The position numbers were made by a program, and so were the translations under genes. Of a DNA stretch of 64,000 nt, positions 12,901 through 25,228 are shown piece by piece (the first letter of the stretch is position 1; every line of letters begins with the position of its first letter). The stretch comes from Torreya grandis (Eukaryota > Streptophyta > Pinopsida > Cupressales > Taxaceae). Location of the stretch: the NCBI GenBank assembly GCA_037957365.1, contig JARHVA010003169.1, forward strand, positions 1,128,501 through 1,192,500, read 5' to 3'. Below the pieces are notes generated by a model. It worked only from the letters and a program-made list of their open reading frames with translations. It did not search any database and was not told the origin of the DNA.

Positions 12901-14039
12901 AGGAGAAGTTTGTGTGCAGATTGAAGAAAAGCTTGTATGGCCTCAAGCAAGCTCTTAGGCAATGGTACTTAAAATTTGATAGGTTTATGACTGAGCATGG
13001 CTATAGTAGGTGTCAATCAGACCATTGTGTGTATTTCAAGAGATTTGATAATGGTAGATATATTATTCTATTGTTGTATGTAGATGATATGCTGGTTGCA
13101 GGATCACACATGTAGGCTATCTCTGAGCTTAAAGTAAAATTAGCTCAAATGTTTGCTATGAAGGATTTGGGAGCAGCAAAGAAAATCCTTGGCATGAGCA
13201 TTAAGAGAGATAGGAAAAATCACAGGTTGATATTGTCTCAAGAAGATTATGTAGATAAGGTGTTGAAACGGTTCAATATGCAGGATGCTAAACCGGTAAG
13301 CACACCTTTGGTTGGACATTTTATGTTGAGTAAAGAACAATGTCCTAATTCATATGATGAGGTAGAGTACATGAGTAAGGTTCCATATTCTTCCACAGTA
13401 AGGAGTTTGATGTATGCAATGGTGTGTACTAGACCGAATATTACCCAAGCAGTGGGAGTGGTAAGTAAGTATATGGCCAATCCAGGTAAGGAACATTGGA
13501 AAGCAGTTCAATGGATCCTTAGATATCTAAGAAGAACCAGCAATAGGCACTTGTGCTATGGAGGTTCAAATACTTCTCTACATGGTTATGTAGATTCAAA
13601 TATGGCAGGTGATTTGGATGGTAGGAGGAACACTACAGGTTATGTTTTCACTGTAGGTGGAACGACGGTTAGCTGGATATCTAAGTTGCAGAAGGTTGTT
13701 GCCTTGTCAACTACAGAAGCAGAGTATATTGCAGCCACAGAGGCTAGCAAAGAGATGATATGGATGACACGGTTCATGGATGAGCTTGGTAAGAAGCATG
13801 AGAGTTGTAGATTGTATAGTGACAGTCAGAGTGCAATCCATTTGGCTAAGAATTCAGTGTTTCATTCAAGAACAAAGCACATACAGCTAAGGTATCACTC
13901 CATACGACAGGTATTGGAAGATGGTGAGTTGAAGCTGGAGGAGATCCATACGGATAGGAATCCTGCTGATATGTTAACCAAGCTGGTTACAAAGGAGAAG
14001 TTGAATCTTCATTCAACTTCTATTGGTCTTCATGATTGA
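9975..14039 (+). pseudogene. gag-pol: copia gag-pol polyprotein, single frame with seven premature stops
   Basis: Start chosen at the ATG at 9975 (MADESKLRMEKF). Codons about 1-235 are Gag with a basic Ser/Arg/Lys tail, then a CCHC zinc knuckle whose second codon is TAG (10686). Protease DSGAS is at codon 290. Integrase follows: the HHCC region has Tyr (TAT, 11331) in place of the second Cys, and the catalytic Asp, Asp and Glu at codons 481, 544 and 580 keep DD35E spacing. Reverse transcriptase YVDD begins near codon 1036, and RNase H ends the frame at 14039. The stops are at 10686, 11232, 11346, 11448, 11694, 12666 and 13113, and all lie in the same frame. There is no frameshift. Several stops stand where relatives have Gln or Arg, as expected from CAG to TAG and CGA to TGA change. 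The RNase H motif reads VDSNMAGD, with Asn where Asp is usual. Confidence 0.92.
12195..12320 (+). repeat. coding cluster of ACCGACGTCGGT-like palindromes in the integrase linker
   Basis: Within the variable linker between integrase and reverse transcriptase, ACCGACGTCGGC (12204), a variant around 12246, ATCGATGTCGGT (12267) and a TGACGTCGGCC form (12309) follow each other about 30-40 bases apart. They encode Thr/Asp/Val/Gly-rich repeated peptides. The same DNA motif reappears in the 3' LTR of this element and in unrelated elements elsewhere in the window. Confidence 0.75.
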
Positions 14040-14292
14040 GTTAAAGATGGAGGAGCTAGAAGATGTTGCTGTACAAGTACTGGTGCAGATGTTTATCTCC
14101 AAGTGGGAGATTGTTAGGGTGTGGAGCTAAAAGCTTCACCAAGGAGATCTTCATTTAACTTTTATTGGTCTTCATGATTGATTTGAAGATGGAAGAGCTA
14201 GAAGATGTTGCTGTACAGGTACTGGTGCAGCTATTTATCTCCAAGTGGGAGATTGTTAGGGTGTGGAGCTAAAAGCTTCACCAAGGAGCACA
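14007..14292 (+). repeat. 142-bp tandem duplication spanning pol end, polypurine tract and LTR start
   Basis: CTTCATTCAACTT at 14007 is repeated as CTTCATTTAACTT at 14149. Both units contain AAGTGGGAGA (14101, 14243) followed by TGTTAGGGTGTGGAGC (14112, 14254). The second unit therefore re-duplicates the end of pol, the polypurine tract and about 37 bases of LTR. Confidence 0.9.
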
Positions 14293-14974
14293 CTTATCAA
14301 GTTTGGGTCTACACAGACACCGCCATTGGTCAGGAGCGACCGACGTCGGTCAGGAGTAGTTGCAGAGGCACCGATGTCGACAGAGGGTTAGTCGACGGTG
14401 GTCATAGACAAGCAGCAGGAACCGACGTCGGTTACCTGCATGTCCAGAAAGCTATTTCCGTGGACAGAAGTGAGTGTTTGCATGATGAGTTTGAGTTGTA
14501 GTCTCAAGCTCACATCTCTATTATTGGAAATACTATTTTTAGAGCCCTTGTTCAAGTGGCTTAACTGCTTGTTGGAAGTACATGATCAAGTCTCCTAATT
14601 CTATATGTAGAATTAGATCTTCCTAGCTTATTGTAGTTTTGTAGTTATTGTGAATTATTGTGGTAATTCATTGGTATGTGAAGAACAATACAGAATTGAA
14701 TCAATCCAGGTTTGTTGGAGTTGATTGTTCTTGAGAGAGAGAGCTCTTGAGGAATAGAGATCTAGTGAGAGATCTATACATCTAGGAGAGGTGTGGAAGA
14801 AAGAAGTTTCTTCAATTGTATTCCTTTTGTAAAGAGTTTGTTAATACAAGTTTTCAGGGTGGTTTCTTGTATCTCTTGTTCTTGCTATTATCATTCTAAT
14901 TACTTGTCAATCTGATTTAATTCCACATTTATTGCTTTCACAATTGTAATCTATTGTTGGTTGATCCCCCAACA
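14112..14974 (+). repeat. 3' LTR of the copia element
   Basis: The LTR begins TGTTAGGG right after the purine tract AAGTGGGAGAT and ends CCCCCAACA, a near-perfect terminal inverted repeat with TG/CA ends. Counted from the second purine tract it is 721 bp (14254-14974). Counted from the first, which includes the duplication, it is 863 bp. It carries a cluster of GC-rich palindromes (14318-14432) that stand out sharply from the AT-rich surroundings. Confidence 0.85.
14318..14432. promoter_or_regulatory. palindrome cluster ACCGACGTCGGT in the copia LTR
   Basis: Two perfect copies of the dodecamer occur at 14339-14350 and 14421-14432, with decayed forms at about 14319, 14370 and 14390. Each perfect copy contains ACCGAC on both strands, the core of the DRE/CRT element bound by DREB/CBF factors, around a GACGTC core of bZIP type. 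Those similarities are established motif knowledge. A role in LTR transcription is inference. Confidence 0.5.
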
Positions 14975-15005
14975 TAAATGGCATGACAAGTATAAATTTA
15001 AAACT
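14975..15005. repeat. right copy of 31-bp direct repeat flanking the copia element
   Basis: It begins exactly at the base after the LTR terminus and matches 9785-9815 with three mismatches. Confidence 0.8.
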
Positions 15006-16794
15006 CTATGGTGCTTCAACATGTATGCAATAGTTGAGGTTGATTACTTAGAAACGCAAATCTATCAAACATTATTATGTTTGCAAGGAAATAATTTAAA
15101 AGTTTAATCACATATATGCAACTTATTAATTTTCACTAGCCCTTCAAACTTGGTTATATAAAGTTTATGAAATAACTTAGGTTACATATAACTTATACAA
15201 AGGAATCAAGTCTATTATACTTTTATACAAAATGACCATCAAATTTTAGTTAATGATCAGATCTTTTGACCTCTAATTTAAATTAGTGATATGCAATTCT
15301 TCTATTCAAAAGATTCAAATTAAGATAAAGTGAAAATGGCATCTATCCTAATGAGTTTATTTCTCCTCTCACATCCTTTGGTTTATTTCTCTAGTTTATA
15401 AGACCAGAATGATAATTTGTTTGGTAACTTTAATTTTGAAGTTTGACTGTGAGATGTGTTTATTGGTGATTCTAACTATAGGTACCATAAAGTGAGCTAG
15501 AGATGTGCTCATCAATTCTCGTAAACAAGACTATTTGGTGTTTTTTGACTCTATGTGTATAATGTGGCCTTATTCATGGTTTTTTGGTAACACATAGTTA
15601 TTAAGATTCATGTATTTGATGCACTTGTTCACAAAATTAAGAATACAAATAAATGATAACCAACCATTATAATGGACTAGGAGTAGTGATAGTTAGCATT
15701 TTTCATTTTGCAAACTTAGCAGGTTCACCTTATGGATATGATTAGACTCTTTGTATGTGCCTTTATGGCCTTCTATATTCTATTATAAATCTATGAGGAT
15801 GTGATTTTCTATGTTAGTTGGAGTGGAAAATTATCTTTGTCTTATATTTATTTTCTTATGCTTATATAGTTTTGGTTTTTTCTCACATAATATGCTTTAG
15901 TTGATGCTTTATGCTCCTTTATGGTCTGTGATGCTTCAAGATCAAATCTATTTTAAAAAATAAAAATGCTTTTGATAGGAAGTTTGGGTGCATATCTAAT
16001 TATGGTGGTGTTTCTAATTAGATTTGATGTGAACTAATTATTGGGCTCTATGCTTTAATAATGCATTGGAATAGATTTTTTCTTTGTAACATATATTTCC
16101 ACTTTAGTTTTGATGTAGAGATTACATGATAAGAGTATCTCTCTTCACATGCAAGCCATCATAGACTAAATAATTTCAAGGTGATTTAGATCCTGATTGG
16201 TCTATACCCAAAATCATCTTTAAGATGAACTCAATTAATATTTTACCATTGTCAAAGGTTTATAATTACTAGGTTTAACTATCAATTATAATTTTACCCT
16301 CTCACCAATACATATATGCATATATTATATGTCATGATGTGTGTGTGTGAAGAGATATGCACATCGACAAGGGTGAGCACATAGTGAAGTGAAATAAATT
16401 TGTAAATTCATATATGTCTTTGCCTTTTTTATCCCCTCCTATGCACATTATAAAAATAAACCAATCAAAAATCTGCACATTCCTAGTTAAGTTGAAATCA
16501 TAAAAATTGATTTGATTTTATTAAAATCTATGTGGTCTGATGGAAGCTCAAGGCTATCCTGGGAAACAACAAAGCCTGCTAGGATGTCAAGTATGATTGG
16601 GCCTAGGGCACCCTTATATATATTGACCTCTCAAGATAAAATCAGTTATATCATAAAATGCATAATGTATTAGACCTTGGAACCTTAGTTATAATTATTT
16701 AAGATGAGATATTAAAATTTTCAAAATTGAATGTGATGTTTTGGCACCTTAATTCGATGTCAAAAGTTAGGGTGCACAGCTAGTGGGATATTTC

Positions 16795-16980
16795 TCCTAT
16801 ATTGAAATATATAATATATAATTGTTATTTGATTTATAAACTATATTAACATATATAATATATAGTAATAATAAAATATATTAATATATAATATTATATA
16901 ATTTACATTATATAATATATATTTTTATTATATATTTTGATATAATATATAAATATCATTTTAATATACTAAATATATCA
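16795..16980. repeat. AT-rich (TATA/ATAT) low-complexity tract
   Basis: About 185 bases consist largely of TATAATATAT-type runs with scattered interruptions. Confidence 0.8.
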
Positions 16981-17276
16981 CTAGCCTTCAATTCGACTTG
17001 ACTACTCGAAGTACATTTACATTTAGAAATAGGTGGGAGTCCCCAAAAAATAAATTTGAAATTCAAATTTACTTTGCAAAATAGGGTCTATGTAATTTTC
17101 AAACATTTTTAAGAGGAACAAAAACCACCAAACATGTATGACTAGATATATAATTCCTATTCCTACATATTCTTAGTTTTTTTCAAACATACATTGTAGA
17201 GTGCCGACAGATTAGAATAGACCAAGTTGTAGAGTGTCCAAAACATTGACCATATTTATTACTATCATTTCTATAT

Positions 17277-17411
17277 ATCCTTATTTTTAGGTATTTAATC
17301 TTAATAGTGTTCAATATTTCTTTACTCTATCTAAAATTTGCAAAAATCCATATTTTTAGGTATTTGATCTTAATATTGTTCAATATATATTTTTACTCTA
17401 TCTAAAATGTG
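17277..17411. repeat. 69-bp tandem duplication
   Basis: ATTTTTAGGTATTT followed by ATCTTAATA and TACTCTATCTAAAAT occurs at 17283 and at 17352. This is two diverged copies with a 69-bp period. Confidence 0.7.
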
Positions 17412-18230
17412 TGATTTATTTGTGTTTACTTAGCCCTTTCATTCATTTTTTGACACCTTAATATGTTATGAAATCAATAAGATTCAGATATTCTACCTGG
17501 ATTATTGTAATATTGTTTGCCCTACTAGAGCACACCAAACCATGATGTTCGTGAGCCTTCTACTAAAGGATCACACACATGTTTATTATTTGGGTAAATA
17601 GGGTTTTCAAATTATAACACTAAATGTCTATTATTCCAAAATTAATGCTCTTCCTGTATATACTTCAATCAATTTTTAATAAAAAATAGTACAGTTTTTA
17701 AGAATGTGTGTCAAGCTCAGGGAGGCCCTATGTTAGCCTAGGTAGCAATGAGCCCTAATGTAAAGCCCATTTCAAAAGTAAAAGAGTTCAAAGAATTCAA
17801 TTGCATGTATAAGACAAAAAGGGGTAGACTTCAAGTCTAGTTATAATTCAATATGGGTAGACTCCTTGTTTGGTTTAAATTATATATAAAATAGTTTCAC
17901 AATAATTACTTTGCACCTTTTTTGATCATCTTATTCTAGTGTAAAATCACCAATTCTATAGATTTAGCCAATAAATTATTCAGTTCAAATGTCCTTCCTT
18001 TTAAATGAAGGAGCATGAATAGTTACTCAAACTTTAACTCAATTGTGCATAAAGTGGTGAGCCATTACAATCCCAAAAAAATATGAGTCCCATCCATGAT
18101 AATAGAAAACATAAGTTAATATAATAGGTAATCTCCTATAGATTTATACCATGGCATTTACCATAACAATTGACTATACCCCCACCTGTAATTAGGATTT
18201 GAAATTTTGGAGCTGGGTAAATGAAATAGT

Positions 18231-18723
18231 CTAAGTAGCCAACTTATTGTTGATTAATTTGTGTGTGCTCCTAAAGTAAATAAATCTAGTGGACTTATAT
18301 TTATTGAGGAAACCAACCATCTTAGTATTTCTAGTAGTAATACCTAAAAGTTCATGATAGGAAATAGTCATTTGAGAATATTCAGATTCATCCTCAGGTC
18401 CTTCCAGACTATTGATGTGTGTCTGTGTCAAAGATGTAATGTGAATAATAGAATAACATTGCTCAGATTACAGGGACAACATGAATATCATAATACACCT
18501 TGGGGCTTCACTTGGTTTTTTTGGAGAGTGTTGATACCTCTAAATGTACCATAGGGTTCCTTAGTATACAAAGAAAACTTCTCATTTTATAATTCTTAGA
18601 ATTTAGATCATTAGTAGTAGTTTGTGGTAACTTGATGTCACCTATGGTGAAATAGAGGTAGAGATATGTTTTATTGTCCCACAAATTTATATTTAGTGAT
18701 GATTGGGAGCCATCTTGGTCCAT
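18231..18723 (-). pseudogene. possible coding remnant, unrecognised
   Basis: Two adjacent minus-strand open stretches (18723-18508 and 18431-18231, in different frames) have mixed, non-repetitive composition, with short phrases such as HINSLEGPEDESEYS that look more like protein than AT-rich noise. No family is recognised. They point the same way as the pseudogene at 19553-20710 and might belong to the same degraded unit. Chance open frames in AT-rich DNA are an equally good explanation. Confidence 0.25.
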
Positions 18724-19552
18724 TATTCATGAATTATAGAGAATCTATGTTAATACTTAGTGAATTATGAATTAGATTTATAATGAACTTTAAAATAAAG
18801 AGGTATGATATAAAAAAAGAGCAAAGAGGAGGGTAAGGTAGAAAATAAACAAGTGATTTCTAACCTTAATCTTGAACATCATGACAAAGTGTCAATTGCA
18901 ACTGAGTATGTATTCTAACTTGTATACAATATAAAATAGCTTGATCTCAAGTCACACTATATAGCAGGCAATCTTTGAAGATAATATAAAGAACCACAGG
19001 TAAGAACTAGGTCTACTTTAAATATTTACTACCATGATCAAATAGAATCAACACATCTAAGTATAGAGTGAAATGAAATGAAGTAAAACCTAATATCATT
19101 CAACTAATCTAGTGCATGCATAAATTAGAAACCCTATGATTTAGAAAATGTAGCTTAGAATTTAAAGACACTATTCAAATTCAAGCTAACAATTGAGAGA
19201 AAAGTTAATCTATCATTTAACATATCAAGCATGGAAAATATTTGTAGAATTCCTTGATTCTATTAAATGCTTCAAGTGTATAAAAGTCTTGCTCAAAATT
19301 CTCTCCCCCTTTACAATTCATAATGCATGCCTTTTATAGAGAGATAAGGAAATGCACCAGTTAGTTATAACATACAAGTGTATAAAAGTTAAGGAAAACC
19401 ATCCTTCAAAATAGTTATATAATACACTTCCTCTCTATACTAAATTGACCTAAAAAAATATGTTAATAGACTAGCATATGCTTTTACATTGGAATATTCA
19501 ATTTTAAAAGTTATATAATGTTATTATAATCTATTGGTGGGGCCTCTGGCTC
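18724..19552. other. unassigned sequence
   Basis: AT-rich, with no supported gene. It would be the 3' flank of the minus-strand pseudogene at 19553-20710. Confidence 0.4.
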
Positions 19553-20710
19553 TTACCATTGGAGGATACTTGTGTCTTTTTCATGTTGTTCATCCACTAG
19601 TGTTAGATCCATATTAGGTTTCATGATGTACTCATCTTCTTGGTCTATCAAGTCTTCAAGATCCTTATCATTTCTGCTCATAGCCTCTTTAATTCTTCTA
19701 ACTTCATTTATTCTTTCTTTAGCATTAAATATCATGCCCATGATCTTACTGTTATCTACTCCAGATTGGCCTTGGCTCTTATCCTTGATATCTTAAGCTA
19801 CCAAAGTAGCCCTGTGGTTGAACTCTTCATCATTTATAATTCCAAGACCAGAAGGATCTATAGGCTCTATATGCATGTTTCCAAATAGTTGCTAAATTCT
19901 TGTAATCAAATCCTTCTCATCCTCTAGGGGCCTTTCTACCTCATTATTCCATTCACTTAATCTTTGGACCTTGGTAACAATAATCCCTAGGATTCTGCTT
20001 AAGTACCCCAAACTAATGGCCTTGATACCTAGGATCTATTTCCTTGTTTGGATGTTATGGAGCTCAACTATTTCATCTTCAAAGGCTTGTCATTGATTGA
20101 CTAATCTCTTATCTAATTCACTTTTCTACTCCAATGCACTATGGTTAAACTTCACTTCCTTGAGTGCCTCAAACATGTCATATAATAAGTCTTTTAGGAT
20201 CTTAGTCATAGCCTTAGCTACTGATAAGATATCCTATGTCTATAGGTTTTCCCTCTCCTTTTCTAGGTTGTGAATCCTTAGTTTCATCCCTTTGATCCCT
20301 ACCTTAGCTTGTTTTGATTGGGCTTCAATTAGGATCTCAATATCCTCTTCATGGATTATATCCTCACCTAGCCATTGCCCACAAATTGAGGTCAACCCTA
20401 TAAAGTCTTCCACCTTCTATAATATGAATTCTTCTTCTCCCACCATGGCCTTCTTAGTGGTAACTCTCTTTAATCCATCTATCTATTGATTGAATTTGAT
20501 AATGGTGGCTGAGCTTGTGAATTTTAGAGTTTGTGGGACCTCTACATTTGTACTTCTTGATGTCTATGGAGCATCCATCTTCTTGATTTTAGGTCCTTTA
20601 TTGACCATGATTATTCATTATTCTTTTTCCTTCACTATAGCCATGATCCATGGTTTCATATCTTCATGTACCTCAATGTAAGCCACTCTGGTCATTGCCC
20701 ATGAATGGGA
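19553..20710 (-). pseudogene. decayed coiled-coil-like ORF, unrecognised
   Basis: One minus-strand frame can be read from about 20700 down to the stop at 19553 with protein-like, highly charged sequence interrupted by about a dozen stops, mostly TAG, several at positions where Gln would be natural. Examples of retained content are HEEDIEILIEAQ, LRIHNLEKEREN, VQRLSEWNNEVE and EVRRIKEAMSRNDKDLEDL, consistent with long helices. The segment with QTRK, then ILGIK and LGYL resembles the RKRQVMLQKV and CLGEY segment near the end of the plus-strand pseudogene (21544-26795). It may therefore be the C-terminal part of a related, inverted copy. The start is not defined and the function is unknown. Confidence 0.5.
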
Positions 20711-21543
20711 AAAGGAAGTAATATTTTGTAGTTTCCCATAAGTGAACTAGTTAGGATATTTTAATTTTTGGTCCTCTTTTAAAGATTGCCCCACTTATGT
20801 TTTGGTGGCTAAAGTTTAAAAAGTCCCTAAGCTGTGAATGCCTGAACATGCAAGGTAAAATTTAGGACACATGGTAGGATTTTAGATGTTTTTGAGTATC
20901 AGGAACCTTTTAAGATTGTATCACCCAGTGAGAGAGGATCTAGAGGTCCCTAGAGGCCAAAATACCTAAGGTAAGGCCATGTGGCACTCTTACATCTCTT
21001 GGAACCTCGAGAAGAATTATATCAATATACTAGTAGAGTTGATAAGTGAGGAGGTGTGAAAACTCCCAAGGACCCAAAAAGGTACCACAAGGTAAATCTT
21101 GCTTAGGTAGATCCACGTGTTGTAAAAAAGAGATGCTAGCACACTTTCCTCCAATTTAAAAATATGATTAAGTAATTAAAATTATGGTTGGTGATTACTG
21201 ATTCTATTTTAAAGCATTATTGATGACCCTAATCTCAAAAAATACAAGGGATTATAACTAAGAATTTCTCTTCATTTGAACTCACCCTTTGTATTTAGAG
21301 CTAATATTTGTGCCTTTACATGATTTGTGTGCCCGAGTGACATGTAACACAAGAATAGTGATTGCAATGAATTCTTCACAGTTTCTTCTAACTTCAATTG
21401 TGTATAGTCCTTAAAGTTGTTAGTAAGTTTTCTTCTATTCTCTCATACTATTATTTTCAAGGATTTGGAAGGTATTTAGAGGGTAATTAGGGAGAAGGGT
21501 TCAAATTTACATTTTAAAGTATCACACCAATGAGTTTAATGAA
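20711..21543. other. interval between two divergent pseudogenes
   Basis: About 0.8 kb separates the minus-strand remnant from the plus-strand start at 21544. No promoter or gene is recognisable. It may include 5' flanks of one or both units. Confidence 0.4.
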
Positions 21544-24500
21544 ATGGCATCATTTTTAACTTCATTAAGTGGCAGTGTTTCTTCTCTCCTTCATGAGATT
21601 CAAGACACTAATGTTCAAGGGTTAGAATTTATAGCTCTATTGGGATTTTTATAGAAGTTGAACCCTCCCCTAGTTTCCACTAACTATGACACAAGATACA
21701 TGGTCCTTGTGGTGTCATTTCCTCTGACTAACCCATATCTTGAGTTGGTTATTACTTGTGCCTAGGTTTATCAACCAAATACTATAATTTTTATGGATGG
21801 GATCCATTCATTTTCATGTTCATTTAACCCTGAGGCCCTTAGCACCATGCTCATAATTCCTCCCCAACCTGATAGTATTACACTTACTTTAGAGGAGTGT
21901 CAACAGTACACTAAAGAGAAGGATAAATTGCTATGGGACATTGTGAATTCCTTCTAGCTTGCTAGAAAGAGGTAAAAGGTATCTAGAATGTCAAGGAGTC
22001 TAAAATTGACTAAATTTAGTGATCTTCCTCAATACATGATTACCAAGATGGCCTAGATATATGGAGTGCATACTAAAAAAAATTTTGAACCATGGATGTT
22101 CCTGATCCTAATTTGTGTGTTGGAAGGAAAGAAGAAATTAGACTGGGCAACCATTTTGAGTGATACATTACATAATCAAATGGTGCATCTCTAAAGTGAA
22201 CTTTATTAAAATGAAACATTTTTAGGTACCTTCTACATGTCCTCTTATTTAATGTATAGTCTTGTGCATAATAGGACCTTCTAAGGGCTCACCAAGAACC
22301 CTTTAGGAATGAGGATATATGAAGTGTACCCAAAGATTACTCTAGAGGGGTTCAAAAATATTTTTTTCAAAGCTCACAATTACTTTTTTAATACTATGAT
22401 GAGTATCTTTTTCCCACTAATGAGACTCAATAGAATGAATAAGGTGGCCAAGAATGCAATTGATAAATATGGCACCTTATACATTTAGTTTAAGACTTTC
22501 ACATATATCAAACTTAGTGGTTATAAAGGATTTACATATAAGTTTCCAAGGTATTTGGATGATAAAGTTATAGTAATGGAGTTGAGAAAGTAGATGGTGC
22601 ATCCACATGAGGTGATTGATGCTAAGAAAATTAATAATCCTTTCAAATTTATAGTTGAGATAAGATACCACACTTGTTCCTCTATTATGAAAGATAAAGG
22701 ATTGGAGAAAGAAATGGGTAGTTATAGTATTAAAAAGATGTCACTCAAGCTAAATTATGATATTAGATGGTTAGTAAATACTATGATGAATGAAATCTTG
22801 CATCAACCACACTATGAAGATATGTGGTCAAATTCTACCACTAAAAAATATGTTACAAAAATTGACTTCATGAGGGTCATGGTGTAGGAAGTCCTTGCAT
22901 ACAATGTTATCTATATCTCCAAAGACATGATAAACAACAAAGTCATACTAGCTAGTGTATACAATGATACCAATGTTAAGGCTCAACCCATATCACAAGT
23001 AGATTTCAAGATCATGGAAGATGACTCTATTGTATGAAGGGCTTCTCAAACCATGAGTAGAACCTCTAGGTGGTTGAAGGAACAAGGGATTAACCTGGGT
23101 GCCCATGATACCTCTGCCCTCTAAGAGCTTATACAGCTCAAAGAGTTGAAGGGTTTTCTTCCAACATATACTTGTGATCTTTCATCTCTAATGGCACTAG
23201 TAAAAGGAAAAGGGAAATGCAAGCTTGGTGATATTGAGTTCACCAAGAAAATTGATATAGAATCACCAATAGCTACCCAATCTAAAGCAAGATTATCATT
23301 TTTAAAAGTAAAAAGTCTAGTAAAAAATTAGGACAAGCTTGTAATAGGTGAAGTGTAACTGACTAGTGTTACTCCCACATCTGTCACAGCTGAGGGAGCT
23401 CCCATACTGCTAGTAGTTCTAGTAATTTCCCTACTTGCTTCACCCGCATGACAATCTATTATTGACCTTTCTCCAAGAGATTTTACAAGAAAGAGGGTGA
23501 TAGAGGAAGAGCTAGAGAAACCTAAAAAAAAAGAGGCTAAATAAAGAGTTACAACCTTTGGCTAAGAGTCCTAATAAGAGGAATGAGGTTGCATTCAAAG
23601 ATGCACCTTCCAAAGAAGCCTCGATGAAGAAAATAGAAGATAAATCCTCAGATGCCTAGAAATTAAAGGACATGAGTGATAATGAGATTTTAGATGATGG
23701 TATGCCTATTGTTGAGATGATAAAAATATAATGTACATTCACTCCCCCTAAGGTAAAGATAGGGAAAATTACTCTAAGGGAAAGGCCACAAACCCCGATC
23801 TAGGCCCCATTAGAGGGATTATCTTCTGTATAAGATTCCTCAAGAGTAAAATATGGAGGTAATGAGGTAGATATCTTGACCTCAAATAACTCTCTATCTT
23901 TTGAATATGTGGTATGAGTTGGGCTCAAGGTAGCTACACAGGCCCAAGTTCTTCCCAAAAAATAAATACTCTCCTTAGACACATAGGCATTGTTAGAGAC
24001 TGTTATCACCTAGCTATCAAACCAAGACAAGTGTGGTGAATTTAGGAATGTACAAGCATCCAAAGATAAAACTAAGGAGTTGATACAAAGTGAGAAAGTT
24101 CCCATTGGTATTGAAAAGGTGGAGGTATAGAGAGAAATTCAAATGGATGCTACATTAGCTATCAAAGTAGTACCACATGTTCCTTCCCCTCTAATGGTGT
24201 CAATCTCCACACCAGAGGGAGAATTTAGTATTATAAAGGATGGGGGATCAAGATTGAAAATGGGTACCCCTACCCCTTCAAAAGTAAAAAAATAAGTGGA
24301 TCAATTGGATAGAACTATTAAAGTAAGACTTTTTGGAGGTACTACTTTGGTAGAAGTAACCCAAGGGATTCTCCCCTATATTAAGGTCCATGATAATGTT
24401 GAGCATAAAAATGTTGAAGACATGATTGGTGTAGAGTTTCCTAAGGGTGACAAGGAGAAAAACATAGATTATTCCATCTAGGTTGCCCAACTAAATGTAG

Positions 24501-25223
24501 AAGACAAATTGGCTATGGAAACTTCTACTCAACCTATAGAATAGGGGAATTCCATATATAAATTACTCTTGGGTTCCCAATAATCTAGGGAAAATTTTGA
24601 ATTCGTAAAGTAGATATAGCTAAGAAAATAAGGGGAATAAGAAGTTAACAAGAAGGATGTTGAGTCAGTAAGTGATGAGGAGACCAAGCAGATTATGTTA
24701 GGCTCACAACCTATTCTTTTTACACTCCCATTAACCCATATTCCAGTGACACCACCATTCAAGTCATCGAGGCTAGCATTGAGGTCCATGACTCTAATGG
24801 GATTCCAAGCTAGACCTCTTTAGGTCAAAGAGAAGGTAAAGGAGAAAAAGAGTATCTCAAGTAAATTTGGGGAAATAAATGTAGTAAATATTACCTAGGC
24901 ATACAAGGCTACGCCCCTAAGAAAGCTAAAATGCTCTCTCAAACCACTTTCACTAACACAGGGAAAAAACATAGGAAATAGCCATTCCTCCACTAAGAGC
25001 TACAAAAAAGGATGATACCCTCAAGAGATACATATTTTATAGACATGATATGGGGGATCCATCAAGGAAAGAAATAAAACATAGATCACAAGCCATAGCA
25101 AGTATGGTGGCACACCGAATGGATAAAGATAAAGCTTCAATGGAGGAGCTGAAAGTGTAGAACTAGGCCATGATCTAGTACTTGAAAAGTTACTGAGTGA
25201 GCCTAAGGTAGTAACCCCAACTA

Positions 25224-25228
25224 CTAGC
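25224..25228. repeat. target-site duplication CTAGC, left copy
   Basis: CTAGC directly precedes the solo LTR and is repeated exactly at 26014-26018 directly after it. Confidence 0.85.

Larger units (their letters stand above)
9816..14974 (+). mobile_element. Ty1/copia LTR retrotransposon (Tork/Tnt1-like) lacking its 5' LTR
   Basis: The order is primer-binding site (9818), gag-pol in one frame (9975-14039), duplicated polypurine tract (14101 and 14243) and 3' LTR ending at 14974. The domain order protease, integrase, reverse transcriptase, RNase H defines Ty1/copia. Short motifs such as ILGM, YVDDML and NPADMLTK, together with a Met-initiator-tRNA type primer site, fit the Tork/Tnt1 group; this subgroup call is inference. 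No 5' LTR is present. The body is flanked by a 31-bp near-perfect direct repeat instead of a 5-bp target duplication. Seven premature stops make it non-functional. Confidence 0.9.
15006..18230. other. unassigned AT-rich intergenic sequence
   Basis: I see no coding frame with recognisable protein content, no LTR termini and no RNA gene. Two local repeats are listed separately (16795-16980 and 17277-17411). Confidence 0.5.

Noticed and set aside
15006..18230. Host gene in the longest element-free stretch
   Set aside because: No frame with protein-like content, splice-consistent exon pairs or recognisable domain could be found by eye.
19572..19888. Plus-strand open frames rich in Ser, Leu and Ile
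   Set aside because: Shadows of the minus-strand charged, helical frame at 19553-20710.
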